A DNA stretch of 64,000 nt from Mixophyes australis (lineage: Eukaryota; Chordata; Amphibia; Anura; Limnodynastidae): NCBI GenBank assembly GCA_036250195.1, contig JAVHZZ010000070.1, forward strand, positions 310,001 through 374,000, written 5' to 3'. This document shows positions 13,201 to 24,487 of the stretch, piece after piece. The translations under genes and the position numbers were made by a program. Under the pieces are notes generated by a model. That model saw only the letters and a program-made list of their open reading frames with translations. It was not told where the DNA came from and made no database searches. Each line of letters starts with the position of its first letter. The stretch's first letter is position 1.

Positions 13201-13735
13201 GTAATTAAATCAATGGCAGAAGTAGCTACATGAAGAAATGTTATTTCAGTAAAGTCTTTGACTTTAGCCAAATATCTATTTTCCACATTACTTTTGAATT
13301 TGATTTTTAAATGTATTTGGGTTTAAATCAGGTCCACATTCTTTTTATACTTATACTGTACTGTAAATATTGTTACCAGGTTAAAGCCATTAACACAGGG
13401 CTTAGAGATGGGTAAACCAGGAATACACAGACTGTAAATTATTCTCACCCCCTGAATATATCCCATTTATAATATAATCCCCGTCCCAGTCTTGTTACAT
13501 TACCTGTGGAGATGACTGACGCTCTGTTTGAGATTCAACTGTAAACAGCTGTTTCCAACCAATCAGATTGAAGAGAATTCTGTGACATCACCAACCCAGG
13601 TAGCTCAGTGCCCAGTAATCCCTGATCAGTCATTGGTTGAGAGCTGTCTACCTGTAAATGGCCATATGTATGACAGCCCTATGTCTTAGTTATGTACATA
13701 TGTGTAACATGGATGAACTGTGTGAATTATAGGGA
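7203..13735 (-). repeat. 872-bp tandem repeat array, about 7.5 units, dimeric higher-order structure
   Basis: GGGTTTAAAATCAGG recurs at 7,211, 8,082, 8,954, 9,828, 10,700, 11,574, 12,445 and 13,319 (spacing 871-874). Units alternate between an A-type end (ATTACTTTTGAATTTGAT, with AGAAATGTTATTTCAG) and a B-type end (ATTACTTTTTAATTGGAT, with AGATATGCTTCATG), so the higher-order period is about 1,745 bp. Units are nearly identical otherwise. The array breaks at about 13,735 within the eighth unit. Each unit holds a promoter-like block on the minus strand, listed separately. No RNA gene or long open frame was found in a unit. Confidence 0.97.
7394..7530 (-). promoter_or_regulatory. Promoter-like block and candidate first exon, repeated in each 872-bp unit
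   Basis: On the minus strand, in order: a CCAAT box (CTCAACCAATGG, near 7,522-7,526), a CRE-like TGATGTCA (7,473-7,480), an inverted CCAAT box (CTGATTGGTTGG, 7,449-7,453), then about 55 nt ending ATCTCCACAG and a donor GTAATG whose last exon base is 7,394. There is no TATA box. Equivalent exon ends are at 8,268, 9,140, 10,014, 10,886, 11,759, 12,631 and 13,504, and in copy 2 at 50,706 and 51,580. The arrangement resembles an NF-Y-type TATA-less promoter with a non-coding exon 1; promoter function is inference. Confidence 0.4.
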
Positions 13736-13880
13736 AGTGAAGCCATGACCTGAATGGTTATGTTATAAAAAACTATCTATATATTGGCATAAGACTACTT
13801 AGTGGGGTATTTCCCATTGTTGTGTGTGAGACAAGAAGAATTTTTACTTTTCCCCCACATTTTGTTTTTTTATGTTTCAC

Positions 13881-14880
13881 TAGAGATGAGCGGTACGGAG
13901 ATAGAATTAGATAGACAGGAATTTTAGGGTACAGAGTCGAATTGAGACATGACTCGGTGTCTTGCTCCAAATTCCGATCTGAAAATGAGGCAAAATGTCA
14001 TTTCAAGTAAAATGTCAGATCTCGTGAGTATTGGATCGATATCTTCAATGTATAGCCGTCCTTCCTGTTCTCAGCTGCCATTTAGAAGTGATAGCAGGTG
14101 GGTATATTATTAAACTATTTAAGAGTTAACAAAACTATTCTTTCTTGCTTTTAAAATCAAAGATGTTTAAATCTGATGACAGTAGTGCCAGGGGCAGTAT
14201 CAGCGACATCTGAAATATTTAGTGGGGAAAAATAGGGAACTGTTTAATTGTGAGCAGCACCCCCCCTCCCCCCACAAACAAAATGTATATATATATATAT
14301 ATGTTGCTTTTACAATCTAAATGTTTGTCTGTGAAGGTAATTGTGTGTGAGGGGCAGCATCACATCTGTCCTAGTGAGCGGCTATATGGCAGGGTGCGGT
14401 GAATGACCTGACACTGTGTATTATGCTGGAGGGATGTTGATGATGATGCTGCTACAGGCGCTGCTGCACTTGAAGGCGATACACCAACCCAGTGGGCTGT
14501 CACGGTTATATAGTCTTTTGTTTGACCAGTACCGCTTGTCACATATCTGTAGCTAAGTGGACAGTCGGTACAATGACATTTTCTAGGGACTGAATGGCTT
14601 TTTGTTTAACCTCACAATACAGCAATTGCTGTTAAGAAGAAATGGGATTGTGATGGAATTTGGTAACGTGGACACATGATCTAAACTAATCGGTTAAAAC
14701 CTGATGCATTGATGGGGAAATTGGACCCACATCCAGTGATAACATAGCTGTCATGGCTTTAGTGATCCGCTGTGCAGCAGGATGCTGGCTGTCATACTTG
14801 GTTCCTCTTGCGTCTCAGACAATTGTTGATTATAATACAATAAAAAGATTGGTATATTTGCGCAGGCCAACTGAAAGCAC
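13881..14880 (-). mobile_element. Old degenerate hAT element, transposase relic
   Basis: Position 13,881 begins TAGAGATGAGCGG, a hAT-like terminus, followed by GC-richer sequence resembling the 5' ends of the two intact hATs (GATCTCGTGAGTATTGGATC). On the minus strand about 14,340-14,870 aligns with the 997-residue transposase at 58,103 over the TDMW catalytic block: ACAGATATGTG, then TSGTGQTKDYITVTAHWVG. A base is missing after ATGTG and other breaks follow. Transposase polarity relative to the left terminus looks inverted, so the relic may be rearranged. The far end was not located. Copy 2 holds the same relic, split by two younger hATs. Confidence 0.7.
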
Positions 14881-14884
14881 CCTC

Positions 14885-14909
14885 TGTACACACACACACA
14901 CACACACAA
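14885..14909. repeat. (CA)n microsatellite
   Basis: TACACACACACACACACACACAAT. The tract is interrupted and of different length in copy 2 near 62,455-62,475. Confidence 0.85.
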
Positions 14910-15216
14910 TGTGCTAAAATAACAGTTTTAAAGAGTCAACTGTGAAATAATATATATATATTCTTTCCATCTTGATGTATGTCTTCCACAAATTCCAGAA
15001 GTTTGCAGTGATCAAAGTAACTTTCAGATTTCTGGCATTCACCACGATTATGGTCACATAAAAAAAAGTGAAAAGAAAAAAATCGTATCATAGCGTAACA
15101 TATAATATGTGGTTACACCGAAAACCACTAAATATCCCAAGGATCCAGTGGGGGTTGATAATTACGACAAAAACACCACATGATGGGGGTTCTCAATCCC
15201 CTATCGGATAAACACG

Positions 15217-15416
15217 TACAAGATTTCAATCTTGAATCAATATAAGCCAATATTTGTATTATACATTGCTTTTATGCTTCTTTTGTGCCTTGTCAGGTCA
15301 GTTGTCACTTGTCTTTTGAGCACCTATCATAAGGAGATCCAGTAAGAGGACAAGATTCCAGGAGGATATCCATGTATACATATTGGCTTATATTGATTCA
15401 AGATTGAAATCTTGTA
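15217..15416. repeat. Perfect 37-bp inverted repeat with 126-bp loop
   Basis: Arms 15,217-15,253 and 15,380-15,416 are exact reverse complements (arm 1 starts TACAAGATTTCAATCTTG, arm 2 ends CAAGATTGAAATCTTGTA). The loop shows no gene. Copy 2 keeps the structure at 62,785-63,008, with one substitution in each arm (not compensating each other) and a longer loop. It may be the arms of an unclassified transposon. Confidence 0.85.
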
Positions 15417-15663
15417 AGTCTACTACTGTCTTATATCACTGAGGTAGTATCAGTACAAAGTAACATGATAGTATAATGTGGGCAGCGTGTCTTGAATTTG
15501 GTTCCAAGTCACCCTAACAAAATAATAACATTAGTTTAGCCATTTATTTTTTATTTTGATAAAATGTACATACGAGGACAAACTTTTAAGAGCTAATTTC
15601 TCTTGTGGTTACTCGTTAACAATTCATATGAATGTGTACACATCTAACAACAAGATCATCCTA

Positions 15664-15892
15664 GGGGGGAATTCAATCGGCTTCTGCACTATCACCGTTG
15701 ATAACAGTAATTTGAACCCGGACGTCTGCTCGCTGCTCCCTGAGCAAAACAAACAGCGTTAAAACTTACCGCACTAGCGGTAATAATGCGCAGTATTACC
15801 GTAGTAACAGTAATAGTGCACAGGCCGTGTTACTTTCAAACATCTCCACCTTTTCAAACCCACAGTTTAGTAAATATACCCCAATGAGTGTG
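15664..15892 (+). mobile_element. Chimeric MITE remnant
   Basis: The left part starts GGGGGGAATTCAATCGGC and contains TTACCGCACTAGCGGTAATAATG and GTATTACCGTAGTAAC, matching the MITE at 41,699. The right part (ACATCTCCACCTTTTCAAACCCAC ... ATATACCCC) instead matches the right end of the other MITE family at 27,056. Two MITE families appear joined. Copy 2 has the same structure (63,255-63,484), so the fusion predates the duplication. Confidence 0.5.
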
Positions 15893-16411
15893 GTGGTCCC
15901 GCCAGCCCCTGGATCACTCACCCCCTCCTGGGTCCTCCACTGCTGGGGGGGAACCTTGGTTGGCATAGAAATTACAGGTAAAATACAGACTTGATATACT
16001 AAAGATTGAGATGTTTTGGAGAAAGTATAGCAGGCAAAATAATAAAGATGCTGTAATATTAATGGTGTAAGAAATAAACTTCTTTATAACAACCCTTCAC
16101 TCTCAAATATACAAAAAAAAAAAAATCTGCTTTCAGTAGGCTGTTTACATCACATTATGTATTGGTTACAAAATATTCAAATATATATTACAAAGCTCAG
16201 CTGTCTGTAGTATGTAACAGCGCACACAAATGTCTGATATCGTCCATTTACAATATCAGGTTATATATTCCACTTGCTGGTCCTCATCCTAACAAGTGAC
16301 AACACAACTATCACTCTTCGCGTTAAATTCATCAGGTGGGATAATAACATGAAGTTCAGGAGTAGAAATAAAATAATTAAACTGTTTTTATTATGTTTCT
16401 TGTGTACTCCT

Positions 16412-18036
16412 TCGTTAATATCGCTTGATGAACGGATACTTTAAAGAAGAAAACACAGAACAGTCCGCACCAGACGGTGTCCTTTTACCCTCTGGAGCGC
16501 AGCTCTGGGAGAAGTAAGTCACAAGCACTATGTGAACTGTCCGGTAAACAGATGAGCTTTCAGCAGGGTCCTGCAGTTAGAGACCATACATGACAGACAG
16601 ACATTCTGTGAAGATTTCCAGGGGCAGCATTCAAGAAGGGTCGCAGTCCTGAGAGCAGAGGTAACCTAGGAAAAATAAAGCGTCAACGTGAGCAGAGGGT
16701 GGGTACGTACAGATTGTGATAATAGATATAACAGGTGGAAATGGATTGGACAGCTCTAAATACTTTTGCAATGAAAAGAGAATTAAAATGGAAGACAAGA
16801 TGATTTCAGTACCAGAACAGTAATTAATGATGGAGAGTAGGGAGGTTATTCCTGCAGCGACTATTTGAATGGACTGTAGGGGACCAAGATATCATTACAG
16901 CAAGATGGAGGTTGCAGCAGTCTGGATGGTATGTAACAAAAATTGCTTTGTAGTACAAGAAAAAATGCATTGGTAGCTGTACAAAAGGACGCACCGTCCA
17001 CACATCCAGTGCCCAGTGGGGGCTTATATATACCCAGTAATCCCCACCTGACCCAGGCCCCTTAAGGAAACATGTAGCTGCCCCAACACTAAGAAGTAGC
17101 CATTCCAGTGGCCAACAGCAACTAGCTAAACCTATCTTCCAGCACTGTGCACTACAGAGCACTGTGCAGCAGTGACGGCCATTCCTGCAATCACTACCTG
17201 GGAACCTTTGTAGCGTCTATACCTAGGTCCCGCAGAGGAATCCAGCATTGTGAGGGGGGGCATTATCGTAAGCACTACCACGGTACATCTGAACCCCCGG
17301 CTCCGAATACTGCACAGTTATCCGCAATGTGCGCCTTCAGTTGCAGACTTTAGAGACCACTCCAGTAATAAGACATATATCCTGCTCCGCTGGGCACTTA
17401 ATCTAAACTGAAGGCCTAACAGGAGAGAGTATAGAGCAGGAGGAGTGTCGGTGAACTTCTAGGATGTCTTAAATGGCCCTTTCGCCTGGTCCCTACAATA
17501 TCCTTCAATGGTTCCTGATATCCCCAATTAATGCCTGAAATATACCAAAACTTAAAGTTATGGATAAGTGAGAAGGCTGAAGTATGCCACCTAAAAACAG
17601 TGCATAGAAATCTGGATGTATTGTTATTTTTGTCAGATAATTGATAATCTTATGTACAGTTTGTGACAAAAGCAATTATATTAATGGCCTGTAATGATAT
17701 CATCTAACTAAACTCTGACTAGATACAGTTAAATAAACAAAACCACAACATCTATGGCAATAATGATCTCTGTATTATTATCTCATTCACTGCTAAGGAT
17801 CTACTCCTCTTTCAAATAAAAGGCGCCTCTTTCATTTTGAAGTAAGAGAGGTGTCAGGATTGAGGCAGCGGGGCCTGTGACGTAAAAGCTGGTGGGCAGC
17901 AGTGAGACACGATTGTGGGCAGGAGGCCTGTCAGGGAAAAGATCATGTAATACGTGTCATGGGGAATATCAGAGAAAAGTTAGCAAGTGTTGTCAGGTTA
18001 TTGTTGTTTGAGGAGGGGCCGTGTGGGGAAGAGACT
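16412..18036. other. No recognisable gene
   Basis: Mixed-composition sequence. The open frames here (for example 16,824-17,162 minus) show no motifs or splice context. A block around 17,020-17,300 (CCCAGTGGGGGCTTATATATACCCAG) could be part of an LTR, but no ends were found. Confidence 0.3.
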
Positions 18037-18602
18037 TCTCCTTCACATGCCCCCTCTGCCCACATGCTTTAGTCACACATGTCCCCCTCTCTGCCCAGCA
18101 CCTTTAGTCACACATGTCCCCTCTCTGCCCAGCACCTTTAGTCACACATGTCCCCTCTGCCCAGCACCTTTAGTCACACATGTCCCCTCTCTGCCCAGCA
18201 CCTTTAGTCACACATGTCCCCCTCTCTGCCCAGCACCTTTAGTCACACATGTCCCCTCTCTGCCCAGCACCTTTAGTCACACATGACCCCCTCTCTGCCC
18301 AGCACCTTTAGTCACACATGTCCCCTCTCTGCCCGGCACCTTTAGTCACACATGTCCCCTCTCTGCCCAGCACCTTTAGTCACACAGGTCCCCCTCTCTG
18401 CCCAGCACCTTTAGTCACACATGTCCCCTCTCTGCCCAGCACCTTTAGTCACACATGTCCCCTCTCTGCCCAGCACCTTTAGTCACACATGTCCCCTCTC
18501 TGCCCAGCAACTTTAGTCACACATGTCCCCTCTCTGCCCAGCACCTTTAGTCACACATGTCCCCTCTTTGCCCAGCACCTTTAGTCACACATGTCCCCTC
18601 CC
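18037..18602 (+). repeat. 34-bp minisatellite, about 16-17 units
   Basis: Unit CTCTCTGCCCAGCACCTT plus TAGTCACACATGTCCC, 32-35 bp, with small variations (ACATGACCCC, CACAGGTCCC, CCCGGCACC). Length variation among units comes from loss of CT or gain of C. The 99-codon frame at 17,987-18,286 is a by-product of this array. Confidence 0.95.
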
Positions 18603-18699
18603 CATCACATAACTCCTTCTCCTTCTACTTCTTACCTTTCCTCCACTACACAGGAACAGGAAGTTATCCAGCAGCAGCTCCTGCACTGTGTACCATGTG

Positions 18700-19028
18700 A
18701 CTACAGAAGTCACATGACCTCGTGATGTCACAGAATTATCTGAAAGGGATTTAGCCTCTACCACCTAGTAATGAACGTAACATATAGCTGACTAGCAGCA
18801 ATGTTATCACTAGAGTAAAATTTTATTACTGCATTGTCCTTAATGTGGAACAGCGGCGGCCATTTTCCCTTAGTCTCCTATACACAATACTGCTGTTACA
18901 GTTATGTACCAGTGACGTTCCAGAGGGGGCGTGGTCACATACTCTTGCAGGAGCCATTTTACAACCTGGAGAGCAGCTTTAACTCTTTCATATATAACAA
19001 CAACATCCAGGACGTGTACAAGGCTGAG
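18700..19028 (+). promoter_or_regulatory. Candidate promoter plus first exon
   Basis: A CRE-like TGATGTCACAGAATT (18,723) precedes CGGCGGCCATTTTCCC and GAGGGGGCGTGGTC. The stretch ends ACAAGGCTGAG followed by a GTAATATC donor (last exon base 19,028). The TGATGTCACAGAATT block is almost the same as in the 872-bp units. This may be an orphan gene start; no downstream exon was identified on the plus strand. Confidence 0.3.
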
Positions 19029-19244
19029 GTAATATCTTCTAACAATATATTATTATTATTATGCTGAGAGCAGAGATATGAAGGATTATTATACAGAGGA
19101 GTCTGTATAGGGAGACATTACAGCTCATATAAAATGCTGTTTATAATGGGAGATTATTATTATATAGAGGAGAGGGATGTTATAATTACTATATATGCAG
19201 AGGGATGTGACAGCTCCCAGCACACACACTGTTTATAATGGGTG

Positions 19245-19246
<2 letters not shown>

Positions 19247-19304
<58 letters not shown>
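19247..19304. repeat. (TTA)n microsatellite
   Basis: About 18 ATT repeats in a row, flanked by related motifs (CACTGTTTATAATGG) that recur at 19,128, 19,228 and 19,370 as a loose roughly 100-140 bp repeat. Confidence 0.9.
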
Positions 19305-19305
<1 letters not shown>

Positions 19306-19376
19306 TATAAAGGATAATAATCTATATAGTGATATATAAAGAGTAATAAGACAGTTCCCAGCACACGCACTGTTTA

Positions 19377-20852
<1,476 letters not shown>

Positions 20853-21299
20853 AATGCTTAGTGGCGTCTGTGCGTGTAAAAAAAAAAACAAGTTGCAGCG
20901 CCACCTGCTGGGCAGAGTTATACACTGACCTACTAAATTCTTAGTGTGTGTGGGAAAAAAAAATCAAAAAGGGCTGAAATTTGGTAGGGCTCAAACTCAT
21001 TTTGGTGAGGTAATTTTACCTCATGAACACACATGTGTAGAGGCGTGCGTTAGTGTGTGTGTGTGTGTGTGTGTGTGGAAAAAACTATGTTCTCAGAAAG
21101 GGCTCATCCAATTGACCTGAAATTTGGTATACTGACATTATTTGACAAAAAAATTAGAATAGTCAAGTCAGTTAACTTCCATCACCCCTCCTTCCCCCCG
21201 TGGGAGGGGTAGTAAAGGCTAAATTTACGAGTTGAGGGGTCAAACTCATTTTCGTGAGGTAATTTTACCTCATGAACACACATTAAAAAGGCCGCTTGC

Positions 21300-23807
21300 A
21301 ACACTGATCTCAGACTTCCTTGCTGCATCTAAACTCCCTAAGCTATCCCCTCAAGCCCTTCAACAGCTTAATGAAGAAATCTCAATAGAGGAAATCCAAC
21401 TCGCTATTAAGTCACAAAAAAGTGGCAAATCCCCAGGCCCCGATGGCTTTACAGCATTCTATTACAAGAAATTTTTGGGCTTGCTTGCTCCCCACCTGCA
21501 CTCTCTGTACAATGGTGCCCTTCAAGGGACCCCCTTCCCACCCGAAATGCTCAAAGCCAGAATTGTAGTCGTCCCAAAAGATGGAAAGGACCCACTCCAC
21601 TGCGCCAGCTACAGACCCATTTCCCTCCTCAACCTGGACCTGAAGATATACGCTAAAATTCTGGCAAATCGCCTGAATGAATTTCTCCCATCATTGATCC
21701 ACTATGACCAGGTGGGTTTCATTCCGGGGCGCCAGGCGAGAGATAACACCAGGAGAGCCATTGATGTCATCCACATTGCAAACACCAGGAGATCCCCCAC
21801 TATTCTTCTCTCTCTGGATGCTGAAAAAGCATTTGATAGGATCTCCTGGGTTTTATGAGAGCAGCTCTCGAGGCCTTTGGCTTCACTGGTGATTTTCTCA
21901 CCGGCGTCCTGGCACTGTATTCCTTGCCCTCGGCTAAAGTCCTGATCAACGGCACACCTTCAAATTCGTTATCCATCCAAAACGGTACAAGACAAGGTTG
22001 CCCCCTCTCTCCCCTTATTTTCGCTCTAGTAATTGAACCATTGGCCTCCCAAATTTGATCTAATCCTAGCGTTTCGGGCGTGCAGGTGGAGGACATCAAC
22101 TCTAAGGTTTCACTTTTTGCGGACGATGTCCTGCTATCGCTTTCTCAGCCGGCCATCTCCCTCCCCAACCTCTTTAAGATTCTCCAGACCTACAGTGAGA
22201 TATCGAATTACAAAATAAACTATACAAAATCAGAGGCCATGCTGCTTCATGTCCCCCCTCAGGAGGCCGAACAGTTACGGTCCTTTTTCAAATTCAAATG
22301 GCAGACCAGGAAAATAAAATATTTGGGAATCTATCTTACATCTCGTTATGACCTCCTCTATCAGAAAAACTTCCCACCTCTATTTTCCAAAACACAATCC
22401 GATTTGGCATCCTGGAACCGTCTCATCATCTCATGGCTGGGTAGGATCATAGCAGTTAAAATGAATATCATACCCAAATGGTTATATCTCTTCCAAACTC
22501 TACCAGTTGCGGTCCCTGCCATCCTCCTATCCAATATCCAGAAAGCTCTGACACGTTTTATTTGGAATCACAGGCCCCCAAGGGTCTCGCTCAACATTCT
22601 CAAAAAACCCATCTCTAGTGAAGGCAGGGGACTACCTGATATTAAGTTATATTATCTGGCTTCCCATTTCTCACAAATTGTTGCATCATACGCCCCCTCG
22701 GGTTCCACCACATGGCTTGACCTAGAGGCGGCACATTTAGCTCTCCCTGATTTCACCTCATTATGGGGTCTATCCCCTATACACCGTCCCCCTCCATCCA
22801 AATTACTTCCTACCACTAAATTTGATATCAAGATTTGGGATTCTCACTCCTTTAAATTGAAACTCACATCTGCCCTTTCCCCCCTGACTCCCATTTGGTT
22901 TAACCCTATATTTCCTCCTGGCCTCTCCAAGGTACGACACCGCCATTGGACTCAAGCCGGGCTCAAATTTCCATCAGATTTCTCTAAACAAGGCCAGTGG
23001 CTTCCGCTAGCAGAACTCCAACCTCCCCCCCCAGCTCGAGTGCTTAACCCTTTCGAGTTCTTCCAAATTACCCACTTTTTACGTTCCCTACCACCCAAAT
23101 CTCTACTACGTCCCCTTACCCCATTCGAAAATCTTTGCAAACTTCACCCTATGGATAGGGGTATGATATCACAACTTTATAATATCTTTCTTGAATCCAC
23201 TATCCATCCACAACTCTCACATGAAGCTGACTGGGAGAGGGATTTGGGCCCCCCCCCCCCAGATGAGGAGGCCTGGGAGGACATGAGACTGGGGATAGCT
23301 AAGAGCTCCATATTGACTAAACTAAAAGAGACATCCTATAAAATCTATTATCGCTGGTATTATACCCCTACCCGTCTCCACGCAATGTTCCCCTCCTCGT
23401 CACCTGACTGCTGGTGGAGCTGTGGCCACAGGGGATCAATGCTACACATCTGGTGGACTTGCCCAGTTATCACCCCCTTCTGGGACGCGATCCATGGCTT
23501 TATCAACACTCTATTTGAGGCTCCCGTGGCGAAGGACCCCTGGATCTTCCTCCTTTTTTATCCTCCCCCAGACATTGATAAATTTTCTAGAAAACTAATT
23601 GCACATATCCTCACAGCCGCTAAATCCCTTATAGCCCTTAATTGGAAACGTACCTCTTCTCCATCTCTCTCTGCCCTTAAAAAGCAAATCTGGCACGTAG
23701 CAGCCATGGAAGAAATTACGTACTATTTACATGATAGAGGTTACGCTTTCAACCAAGTGTGGGCTCCTTGGCAGTTCGCAGCACGCTTGTTCCCCTCTGG
23801 CCCTTAA
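21300..23807 (+). pseudogene. LINE ORF2 reverse transcriptase, truncated and broken
   Basis: ORF2 makes the nicking and reverse-transcription protein of non-LTR retrotransposons; only RT and C-terminus remain. The first segment (to 21,858) has GKSPGPDGF, YRPISLLN, QVGFIPGRQARDN and LDAEKAFDR. The frame then shifts by one base within GGTTTTATG. The second (21,855-22,058) has NGTRQGCPLSPLIFALVIEPLA and ends at a TGA that keeps frame with the third, consistent with a CGA-to-TGA CpG transition. The third (through 23,807) has the FADDVLL active site near 22,115 and a C-terminal knuckle C-x3-C-x7-H-x4-C near 23,409-23,463. Two disabling changes make it inactive. RT motifs and the L1-like C-terminus point to the L1/Tx1 side rather than CR1. 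Confidence 0.93.
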
Positions 23808-24191
23808 TGACTCCGTTGTGACCCATGTGCGGCGGGCAGGATTCGGTCCCCGTCCCACCATCCCCTGACCCTCTAACATTCATAATCTCACCTCCTTTCC
23901 GATTACACTCATACATCAACCTTTGTGGTCTTCCCTTTCCCTTCCCTCCTAATTCTCCTTCACCCCTCCCCCTTCCATTCTACTTTTTCCATTATTGTAT
24001 CTTACATTTATACAAAAGTATAAAAGGAAAATATGGTCAATGTATCTCTCATGTTGTCAAAAAAACTTTTTCTTTAGACTACATTACAATGTTAATGCCC
24101 TTCTATGTATACTTTGTAAACTTTTGACTTCGTATTGTATATACCTTTTCCTGTTTGACCATTCAAAATAAAGAATTTAAAAAAAAAAAAA
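21300..24191 (+). mobile_element. 5'-truncated L1/Tx1-type LINE insertion with 15-bp target duplication
   Basis: AAAAAGGCCGCTTGC occurs at 21,285-21,299 and again at 24,192-24,206, directly after the poly(A). An AATAAA lies at 24,167-24,172. The insert lacks the endonuclease and N-terminal half of ORF2, as usual for incomplete reverse transcription. It carries RT to C-terminal ORF2, then a 3' UTR of about 370 bp. Confidence 0.93.
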
Positions 24192-24331
24192 AAAAAGGCC
24201 GCTTGCGTCGGGAACTAACGCTCTTCCCCTGAGGAGGCCTGGGCTAGGTCCAAATGCATGACAAGAACCTTTTTAAGACCTTAAGTAGCTTGATTTGACT
24301 AGAATGCATGAGTATCATGCACGGGTTAACT

Positions 24332-24337
<6 letters not shown>

Positions 24338-24378
<41 letters not shown>

Positions 24379-24387
24379 TTATCTATC

Positions 24388-24428
<41 letters not shown>

Positions 24429-24442
24429 TTTATCTAAATATT

Positions 24443-24482
<40 letters not shown>
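24338..24482. repeat. (TA)n microsatellite cluster
   Basis: Three TA tracts separated by CACATTTATCTATCCATTT and ACACACACACATTTATCTAAATATTTATG. The YIYIYI reading frames on both strands are artefacts of this tract. Confidence 0.95.

Positions 24483-24483
<1 letters not shown>

Positions 24484-24487
<4 letters not shown>

Larger units (their letters stand above)
1..16411. repeat. Segmental duplication, copy 1
   Basis: This stretch is repeated in the same orientation from 43,339 to the end of the window. The offset is 43,338 at the start, 43,340 over most of 1.1-5 kb, 43,312 after the (TAA)n tract, 38,074 after the 872-bp array, and about 47,592 after the two hAT insertions. Base differences are sparse by eye. 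The match is present at the first base, so the true left edge lies at or before the window start. The right edge cannot be set because copy 2 runs off the window. Confidence 0.97.
20815..24333 (+). mobile_element. Helitron-like non-autonomous element interrupted by a LINE
   Basis: After a (TA)n start, AAATGCTTAGTGGCGTCTG leads into low-complexity-spaced sequence. It contains a 49-bp segment occurring twice (about 20,985 and 21,234, each with TGAGGTAATTTTACCTCA). The right side resumes after the LINE at 24,207 and ends with a 7-bp-stem hairpin TGCATGAGTATCATGCA (24,305-24,321), then CGGGTTAACTTG. A 3' hairpin about 10 nt from the end and the absence of terminal inverted repeats and target duplication suit a Helitron. 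The final CTTG departs from the usual CTRR, and no Rep/helicase is present. Confidence 0.45.

Noticed and set aside
14360..14542. Independent small minus-strand gene
   Set aside because: The peptide aligns with the hAT transposase catalytic block and has a frameshift; it is part of the hAT relic.
17987..18286. 99-codon Pro/Thr/Ser-rich frame
   Set aside because: Produced by the 34-bp minisatellite, which breaks frame further on.
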